DNA of 64,000 nucleotides, taken from the NCBI GenBank assembly GCA_045644465.1, contig JAZRGV010000062.1, positions 1-64,000 of the forward strand, given 5' to 3'. How positions within the stretch are numbered: position 1 is the stretch's first letter; the number at the start of each line of letters is the position of its first letter. Below, piece after piece: positions 58,405 through 64,000 of this stretch. Origin of the DNA: HGM04593 sp045644465. Lineage in GTDB: Bacteria; Bacteroidota; Bacteroidia; Bacteroidales; Bacteroidaceae. A program made the translations under genes and the position numbers. The notes below the pieces were generated by a model. The model searched no databases. It saw only the letters and a program-made list of their open reading frames with translations, and had not been told where the DNA came from.

Positions 58405-61335
58405 ATGTCAAAACGATTGGCGGTTTTTGTAGCCGCTGTAATGTGTATCGCGGTTCTATCGGCGCAAAGGCTCGATAGAACCGTTGCCCTTTCGATAGCC
58501 GAGTATTTCAATGAATATACGTCGGACAGGTGCGTTACGAAATTTGCCAATCTCGACCGTAGAAGAAATAATATCGTTGTCAATAGAAGAGCGCAGGAGA
58601 TAACGATATATTGTAATGATGCTTTCTATGCGCAACCATTTACGCCCGATATGGTGAAGCGCGTGTATGACGATATACGCAACCTGCTGCCCAAGAAATA
58701 TAAAAAGTACAAGATACGTGTTCTTTGCAATGGTAATCCTATAGACAAATGCATACCTAATATATATCGCAACAAGAAGAGTATCGACGAATCGCGTCTT
58801 TGGGGCGATATTGAGTATGTGAGGGAACCATGGGTATGTAACGAATCGCGTCCGTTCAGGGCGAAGTATGGCCTCGAAGGCAGGCATCTTGCTGTGGGGC
58901 AAAGCCATGGCAAATACTATTCCGTGTCCGACTCTCTGTGGAAATGGCAACGTCCATCGCTCTTCTGTACGATAGAGGATTTATTCACCCAATCGATAGT
59001 GTTGCCTTTTCTTGTTCCAATGCTGGAGAATGCGGGTGCCCTTATATATACTTCGCGTGAGCGCGACTGGCAACCAAACAGTGTGATTGCCGATAATGAC
59101 AAATGCCGTGGTGAGGCGCGTTACTCCGAGCAGAATGGCAAAAAGAATGTTTGGAAAAGGGATTCGGTGGGCTATGCGCCTGCAAAAGAGATCTATTTCG
59201 ATGGCGACAATCCGTTTGCTATGGGAACGTCGCGCATTATTGAAGCAACGGCAAAGGGTAGTAGAAGCGAAGCTACGGCAACATGGAATATTTCGGTTCC
59301 TGCCGACGGAGAGTATACTGTGTATGTTGCATATCGCACTTATGAGAACTCTATTCCCGATGCTTGTTACACGGTTACACATGCCGGTGGCTCTACAATA
59401 TACAAGGTTAACCAAACGATGGGCGGCGGTACATGGGTGTATCTTGGTACACATTTTTTCAATGCCGACGAAAAGCTGCAGGGAGTAACATTAAGCAGTG
59501 TCAGTGAGCATAAAGGTGTGGTGAGTGCCGATGCGGTGCGCTTTGGCGGTGGTATGGGTAATGTGGCGCGCGGCGATTCTGTGCCACAGACAAGTGGTGT
59601 GCCCCGATATCTTGAGGGTGCGCGATATAATTTGCAGACGGGCGGTTTCCCGGTAGAGGTGTATTCAACCTACAAGGGCGAAAATGATTATCGCGATGAT
59701 ATAAATTCCCGTTCGCATGCGCTTAACTATCTGTCGGGTGGTTCGGTATATAATCCTGATACTGTGGGGCTTAATGTTCCTATAGAGCTCTCTTTCTCTT
59801 TTCATTCCGATGCAGGCTACTCCATGGGTGACTCAATAGTTGGTTCGTTGGGTGTTGTTACTGCAGAATATGAGTGTGATACTCTTGCTGCGGGATGTTC
59901 GCGCTATATGTCGCGTGACCTTGCTACATACCTGCTGCATAACCTGCAAGATGACCTCTATAGCAGCTTGGGAATGCAGTGGCAGGTGCGTGGTATTTTG
60001 GACCGCAATTATAGTGAATCGCGTATTCCATGTGTGCCGTCGGTTATATTCGAGTCGTTGTCGCATCAGAACTTTGCCGATTTGCAATATGGGCTTAATC
60101 CTAATTTCAAGTTCGTGATGGCGCGCTCTGTATATAAGTCGTTACTGAAGCATCTGGCTTATGTTCATGGCAAGAAATATATTGTGCAACCGTTGCCTGT
60201 GAGGAATTTTTCGACACGCCTGTCCAAAGACGGAACTTCGGCACATTTGCGTTGGGCACCTGTTGATGATTCTCTTGAACCTACAGCAAAGGCGAAAGGG
60301 TATGTGGTATATACAAGAGTTGATGATGGAGGTTTTGATAATGGGGTAGTGGTGAAAGAGCCACACTACGATGTTGTTATAGAGAAGAATAAACTTTATA
60401 GCTTCAAGGTGGTTGCCTTAAATGACGGTGGTTGTAGTATGCCGTCGGAGGTGTTGTCGCTCTATGTTCCGGCAAAACCATCGAAGAGAGTTCTTGTTGT
60501 GAATGGCTTTCACCGCTTGGATGCGCCTCATTCTGTAGTTACCGAGAAAAGGGTTGGCTTTGATATGGATATAGATCCGGGTGTCGCATATATACGCACG
60601 CCTGAGTTTTGTGGCAATCAACTCGATCTGCTTCGCGAAAATATAGGTTATGAGGAAGGATTGGGGTTGAGTGGTAGCGAGATGGAGGGAAAACTTATTG
60701 CGGGCAATACATTTGATTATCCATCGGTTCATGGAAAGGCTTTGGCTGCGAACGGAATAGGATTCGTGTCGTGCAGCAGTGATGCAGTGATGGCGGGTGA
60801 TATTGATATGGACGATTATGATGCGGTCGATTTAATTCTTGGCGTAGAAAAACAGGGCGGAAGTGGCGTTGGTATAGGATATAATGGCTTGTATAAGACA
60901 TTCCCGCATAAATTGCAGAATAAGATAAGAGCATATTGTCGTGGTGGCGGAAAACTCTTTGTGAGTGGTGCTTATATCGCAAGCGATATGTATGCCGATG
61001 AGCGTGACAGGGATTTCTTGCGTGATGTATTACGTCTGGATTATGGCGGTATGGTGTACGATGCGTCAGAGAATATAATATGGGGCTCGGGCTTGGATTT
61101 GCCTGTATGTCGCAGAGCTAATGAAAGATGTTACGCAGTGCCATATTCCGATGTGCTGGTACCTATAAACGATGCTTTTGTCTCCTTTATATATAAAGGT
61201 AATAGAAAAAGTGCTGGAGTGGCATATTCGGGTACATATCGTGTGTTGTCGACAGCTTTTCCATTTGAGGCTGTTGCCTGTGAAGAGGGAAGAGCGAAAC
61301 TGATGGGAGCAATTATGCGCTTTTTGCTTGAATAG
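58405..61335 (+). CDS. Secreted amidase_3 protein interrupted by a golvesin-like domain, with C-terminal FN3 and extra domains
   Basis: 976 aa with signal peptide (AAVMCIAVLSAQR). Residues ~140-225 look like the first half of an N-acetylmuramoyl-L-alanine amidase: GRHLAVGQSHGKYY and TIEDLFTQSIVLPFLVPMLE. A golvesin C-terminal-like beta domain follows (about 285-390; WNISVPADGEYTVYVAYRTY). The amidase resumes with SFSFHSDAGY (about 460), RDLATYLLHNLQDDLYSSLG and PSVIFESLSHQNFADL with the catalytic Glu. Then an FN3-like part (about 600-690) and a final alpha/beta domain (KRVLVVNGFHRLD, GKLFVSGAYIASD). Zn-dependent cleavage of peptidoglycan stem peptides is likely; the residue set resembles amidase_3 but was judged by eye. 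Confidence 0.8.
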   Translation: MSKRLAVFVAAVMCIAVLSAQRLDRTVALSIAEYFNEYTSDRCVTKFANLDRRRNNIVVNRRAQEITIYCNDAFYAQPFTPDMVKRVYDDIRNLLPKKYKKYKIRVLCNGNPIDKCIPNIYRNKKSIDESRLWGDIEYVREPWVCNESRPFRAKYGLEGRHLAVGQSHGKYYSVSDSLWKWQRPSLFCTIEDLFTQSIVLPFLVPMLENAGALIYTSRERDWQPNSVIADNDKCRGEARYSEQNGKKNVWKRDSVGYAPAKEIYFDGDNPFAMGTSRIIEATAKGSRSEATATWNISVPADGEYTVYVAYRTYENSIPDACYTVTHAGGSTIYKVNQTMGGGTWVYLGTHFFNADEKLQGVTLSSVSEHKGVVSADAVRFGGGMGNVARGDSVPQTSGVPRYLEGARYNLQTGGFPVEVYSTYKGENDYRDDINSRSHALNYLSGGSVYNPDTVGLNVPIELSFSFHSDAGYSMGDSIVGSLGVVTAEYECDTLAAGCSRYMSRDLATYLLHNLQDDLYSSLGMQWQVRGILDRNYSESRIPCVPSVIFESLSHQNFADLQYGLNPNFKFVMARSVYKSLLKHLAYVHGKKYIVQPLPVRNFSTRLSKDGTSAHLRWAPVDDSLEPTAKAKGYVVYTRVDDGGFDNGVVVKEPHYDVVIEKNKLYSFKVVALNDGGCSMPSEVLSLYVPAKPSKRVLVVNGFHRLDAPHSVVTEKRVGFDMDIDPGVAYIRTPEFCGNQLDLLRENIGYEEGLGLSGSEMEGKLIAGNTFDYPSVHGKALAANGIGFVSCSSDAVMAGDIDMDDYDAVDLILGVEKQGGSGVGIGYNGLYKTFPHKLQNKIRAYCRGGGKLFVSGAYIASDMYADERDRDFLRDVLRLDYGGMVYDASENIIWGSGLDLPVCRRANERCYAVPYSDVLVPINDAFVSFIYKGNRKSAGVAYSGTYRVLSTAFPFEAVACEEGRAKLMGAIMRFLLE

Positions 61336-61389
61336 CACCGCTTTTGAAAATAATTTTTATAAGGCTTCGAAAATTACTCTCGTAAATTT

Positions 61390-61419
61390 TTGCCATTATA
61401 AAAAAAAAGAGTATTTTTG
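61390..61419 (+). promoter_or_regulatory. Promoter of rpmH
   Basis: TTG (61390-61392), 19-bp spacer, TATTTTTG (61412-61419); consensus, 55 bases before the ATG. Confidence 0.75.
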
Positions 61420-61474
61420 CACGCTGAATAGCATAAAGCACTTTTGGAACAAAAAACATATAATATATAAGACG

Positions 61475-61636
61475 ATGAAAAGAACATTCCAACCCTCTAA
61501 CAGAAAGAGAAAAAACAAGCACGGTTTCCGTGAGAGAATGGCTACAAAGAATGGCCGCCGCGTATTGGCTGCTCGTCGTGCAAAAGGACGTGCAAAGCTT
61601 ACAGTTTCTGACGAATACAACGGTAAGAAAAAGTAA
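61475..61636 (+). CDS. rpmH: 50S ribosomal protein L34
   Basis: 53 aa, basic: MKRTFQPSNRKRKNKHGFRE then RMATKNGRRVLAARRAKGRA is the L34 signature. A longer frame upstream contains the promoter and is rejected. Own promoter and terminator, so monocistronic. In many bacteria rpmH sits near rnpA and dnaA; here it does not. Confidence 0.97.
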   Translation: MKRTFQPSNRKRKNKHGFRERMATKNGRRVLAARRAKGRAKLTVSDEYNGKKK

Positions 61637-61680
61637 TTGCAACTAATGTCAGGCGCAAGTCTGTCTAAATAGAAATTGCA

Positions 61681-61720
61681 AAGCAACAAGGAAGAGAAAA
61701 CTCTCTTCCTTGTTGCTTTT
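61681..61720 (+). terminator. Intrinsic terminator of rpmH
   Basis: 16-bp arms (61681-61696, 61703-61718; core CAAGGAAGAG/CTCTTCCTTG), 6-nt loop and a T-run. Confidence 0.9.
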
Positions 61721-61818
61721 TTATGCTGTGTATGTTCTATTTTCTCTTATTTTGATATCTTTTTCGAATGACTTTTTGCATCCTTTTAAAGTTTGCGTAG
61801 CAAAAAATCCCTTAAATA

Positions 61819-61849
61819 TTGTTTAATTGAATTTGAACTATTATTTTTG
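61819..61849 (+). promoter_or_regulatory. Promoter of the repeat lipoprotein
   Basis: TTG (61819-61821), 20-bp spacer, TATTTTTG (61842-61849); consensus. The 5' UTR would be about 75 bases. Confidence 0.75.
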
Positions 61850-61931
61850 TATCTGTTGTAGTGGTGTAGTCTGATATGCTCTACTGCATACGATTATCTG
61901 TTGAGAATAATAAATAAAATAATAGATATCT

Positions 61932-63770
61932 ATGAAAAGAACATTTTTCATCTCTTTGGGGCTCGTTGTTGCTCTTTCGCTGTCATTTTTGAGTTGCGAA
62001 AAAAGACCTGTTTGCAGCGTCTCTCTGACAAATACTATTTCCGGTAGTGCTGCATTTGATGTTGATGGTGCAACAGAAAAAACAATGGATTTTTACCAGG
62101 GCGATACCGTAAGAATTATTGCAACACCTAAAGAGGGTTGTGAATTTTCGGGTTGGTTCGAGGGTAAAGAAAAGACTCCTGTAAGTAGAGAGGCCAACTA
62201 CACATTCGTTGCAGAAAGAAGCATCTCTTTGCTTGCTCGATTTGCAAAATCACCAGTCGTGGAAATAAGCAGCAATGCCAATGGTAGTGTAGCTTTCGCT
62301 GACTCTGACGAGAAATCAAAGGTAGTGAAGTCGGGCGCTCAGGTTACAGTAAAGGCTGTTCCCAACGCTAACTGCGAGTTTATTGCGTGGTATGCCGATG
62401 GTGAAAAAGTGAGTACTGATGCCGACTATACATTTAATGTATCAAAGAAAGTATCTTTGGAGGCTAAATTTATCAAGAGCCCTGTTGTAAAGGTTAGCAA
62501 CAGCGAGAATGGTAACGCGTCTATTGATGGCTATTCAAATAGTTCTGTTATTGTTCCTACAGGTACTCGCCTCTCTGTTACCGCAGCTCCTGATGCTGAT
62601 TGTGAATTCGAGGGATGGTTCTTGGGTAATGCCGAGACTCCGGTATGCAAGGATGTGAACTATGCATTTACTGCTTCAAAGAATATCACTTTGGTTGCTA
62701 AGTTCTATCCAAGCCCAATAGTTACAATAAGCACACCTAAGAATGGTAAGGTTGCTTTTGCAGATTCAGCCGACGATACAATGGTTGTATTGAAAGATGC
62801 CGAGGCAACAGTTGTTGCAACTCCCGATAAGAACTATGAATTTGTTGGATGGTTTGTTGATGGCTCTACAACAGCTGTAAGCACAGAGGCTACATATACA
62901 TTTGCTGTGGCCGAGGATGTTGCGTTGGTTGCCAAGTTTAACCCATGTCCTGTTGTATCAATAAGCAACAGCGAGAATGGTAAGGCTGCTATTGCAAATA
63001 CATCGGATAACTCAGTGATTGTATTCACAGGCACTGATGTTACAGTTACTGCAACACCCGAGAAAGGCTTTGAGCTTTACGGATGGTTTGCCGATGGTGC
63101 AGAGACTCCTGTCAGCAAGGAACTTACATATACATTCCCTGTAAACAAAAATGTTAAGTTGTATGCTGAATTCAGAAGAACATTGAATGGTCATGAGTAT
63201 GTCGATTTGGGATTGCCAAGCGGCTTGAAGTGGGCGACATGCAATGTAGGTGCCGATGCTCCTGAGAATGCAGGTGGTTACTATGCATGGGGTGAGACAG
63301 AGGAGAAAGACGATTATAGCTGGAAAACATATAAGTACTATGATGACGTATATGCTACAGTAACAAAGTATTGCATCCACGAACGCTTTGGACTTGTTGA
63401 CGGAGAGAAGACACTTGGTGCTGAAGATGACGTGGCTAATGTGAAATGGGGTGCTACATGGCGCATACCAACATACGAGGAGCAACAAGAACTTTGCAAT
63501 AAATGTACGTGGGAGTGGACAACTGTAAATGGTGTTTCGGGATACCAGGTAACAGGTCCTAACGGAAACAGTATCTTCTTGCCTGCAGGCGGTTATAAGA
63601 ACGACGGTAATATATTTAATAAGGTATCTTGTGGTTATTACTGGTCAAGCTCAGTCTTGAAGAAAAGCTGCAACCGTGCCTACTATCTGCAGTTCAATAG
63701 CGAAGAATATACCAAGGGCGATTTCTCACGTCGCTATAGCGGCCGTAACATACGTCCGGTATTCGAATAA
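61932..63770 (+). CDS. Surface lipoprotein with five InlB-like B-repeats and a FISUMP domain
   Basis: 612 aa. Lipobox FLSC (Cys near residue 22). Then five tandem ~76-residue repeats (about 28-415), each reading V.V(I)(S/T)....G.....D....V..G..V.VTA.P...CEF.GWF..G..TPVS....YTF.V.....L.A(K)F; this is the divergent InlB B-repeat pattern. Residues ~420-612 are a Fibrobacter-type paralogous (FISUMP) domain: YVDLGLPSGLKWATCNVGAD, GYYAWGETEEKDDYSW, WGATWRIPTYEEQQELC, NGNSIFLPAGGY and YYWSSSV, ending in RRYSGRNIRPVFE. Probably a surface-exposed adhesin or binding protein. Ligand unknown. Confidence 0.88.
   Translation: MKRTFFISLGLVVALSLSFLSCEKRPVCSVSLTNTISGSAAFDVDGATEKTMDFYQGDTVRIIATPKEGCEFSGWFEGKEKTPVSREANYTFVAERSISLLARFAKSPVVEISSNANGSVAFADSDEKSKVVKSGAQVTVKAVPNANCEFIAWYADGEKVSTDADYTFNVSKKVSLEAKFIKSPVVKVSNSENGNASIDGYSNSSVIVPTGTRLSVTAAPDADCEFEGWFLGNAETPVCKDVNYAFTASKNITLVAKFYPSPIVTISTPKNGKVAFADSADDTMVVLKDAEATVVATPDKNYEFVGWFVDGSTTAVSTEATYTFAVAEDVALVAKFNPCPVVSISNSENGKAAIANTSDNSVIVFTGTDVTVTATPEKGFELYGWFADGAETPVSKELTYTFPVNKNVKLYAEFRRTLNGHEYVDLGLPSGLKWATCNVGADAPENAGGYYAWGETEEKDDYSWKTYKYYDDVYATVTKYCIHERFGLVDGEKTLGAEDDVANVKWGATWRIPTYEEQQELCNKCTWEWTTVNGVSGYQVTGPNGNSIFLPAGGYKNDGNIFNKVSCGYYWSSSVLKKSCNRAYYLQFNSEEYTKGDFSRRYSGRNIRPVFE
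62015..63175 (+). repeat. Five tandem InlB-like repeat coding units
   Basis: About 228-bp units within the lipoprotein gene, with diverged DNA but conserved GWF.DG, TPVS and YTF blocks, so an old duplication rather than recent slippage. Confidence 0.7.
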
Positions 63771-63788
63771 ATCTCTTATTAAAAGATT

Positions 63789-63834
63789 ATATCAACAAAA
63801 AAGCCAACCTGATGGTTGGCTTTTTTGTTGATAT
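63789..63834 (+). terminator. Terminator of the repeat lipoprotein gene
   Basis: Perfect 21-bp arms (63789-63809, 63814-63834), core AAAGCCAACC/GGTTGGCTTT, loop TGAT, T6 within the second arm. Confidence 0.9.
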
Positions 63835-64000
63835 CTGTATCTGTTGTAAGGATAATGCAAAAAGGATAATATGCAATATTGAAATAGAAGAATTTATTCT
63901 TTTTTACAAATTTGTACTTAAACAGTTTAATTGTTGCCAAACATTATAGTGTTGATAACTTTTGGTGTTATTTGTCCTTAATTCAGACTACAATAAGACT
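63835..64000. other. AT-rich right edge without a recognisable gene
   Basis: Nothing convincing on either strand. TACAAATTTGTA (63906-63917) is a 12-bp perfect palindrome. Confidence 0.4.

Noticed and set aside
61328..61474. 49-codon upstream extension of rpmH
   Set aside because: Contains the rpmH promoter; L34 begins at MKRTFQP.

Overview
The window comes from the chromosome of a Bacteroidales bacterium, most likely a gut or oral commensal of the Bacteroidaceae/Prevotellaceae type. Several things point there: the Bacteroidetes -33 TTG / -7 TAnnTTTG promoter is recognisable in front of many genes, the window carries PorQ, Porin_10, DUF4421, DUF4468, FISUMP and BspA-type proteins, SecA is very long (1103 aa), both ATP- and PPi-type phosphofructokinases are present, and there are mucin-targeting GH110/GH123/GH33 enzymes. 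Genus cannot be fixed from the sequence alone.

Layout. 1-719: start of a BspA-like leucine-rich repeat protein that runs off the left edge. 720-1568: gene-free, with repeats and a well-folded RNA-like element. 1632-8185 (minus): a drug-efflux operon (GTG-start TetR regulator, TolC-type channel, lipoprotein adaptor, RND pump, PII-like protein), read from a promoter that lies on a perfect palindrome. 8401-12857 (minus): an acidic protein, SecA and a small outer-membrane-type protein. 12976-21606 (plus): host-glycan enzymes, namely a GH110 alpha-galactosidase-like lipoprotein, an RluA-family synthase and a 1667-aa secreted GH123 + GH33 protein. 21643-25398 (minus): thiamine scavenging unit (TPP riboswitch, TonB receptor, PnuT, thiamine pyrophosphokinase). 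25674-27423: DUF3332 lipoprotein and MeaB. 27456-31038 (minus): pfkA, ispH, cmk, porQ. 31297-37768 (plus): TonB, then a compact run of polyprenyl synthase, unknown, TatD, DAHP synthase/chorismate mutase, BtuF-like and BtuC-like genes. 37808-43177 (plus): ilvDBNC behind a leader with an intrinsic attenuator. 43235-45874: a low-complexity secreted protein and a FadL-like barrel. 45960-50891 (minus): DUF4421, Gfo/Idh/MocA oxidoreductase, Porin_10, a 54-aa membrane protein and DUF4468. 51060-53512: decayed DUF4248-like and IS3 OrfA remnants around a second BspA-like protein, plus a 43-aa ORF. 53624-55318: PASTA protein and RluD. 55424-57931 (minus): GH25 and PPi-phosphofructokinase. 58121-63770 (plus): small unknown, an amidase/golvesin protein, rpmH, and a repeat lipoprotein.

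How the parts fit. The accessory load is mostly cell-envelope and host-contact: secreted LRR proteins, glycosidases able to strip alpha-Gal, beta-GalNAc and sialic acid, outer-membrane receptors and porins. The rest is housekeeping (secretion, isoprenoids, BCAA and aromatic amino acids, glycolysis, rRNA modification). PorQ and the matching C-terminal tails on two large secreted proteins suggest a type IX-type export and surface attachment route. No rRNA, tRNA or CRISPR array was found. The most interesting unexplained items are the structured element at 1195-1322, the ilv leader with two short reading frames and an attenuator, the hairpin built over the -33 box of the thiamine promoter, and the double-headed GH123-GH33 enzyme.
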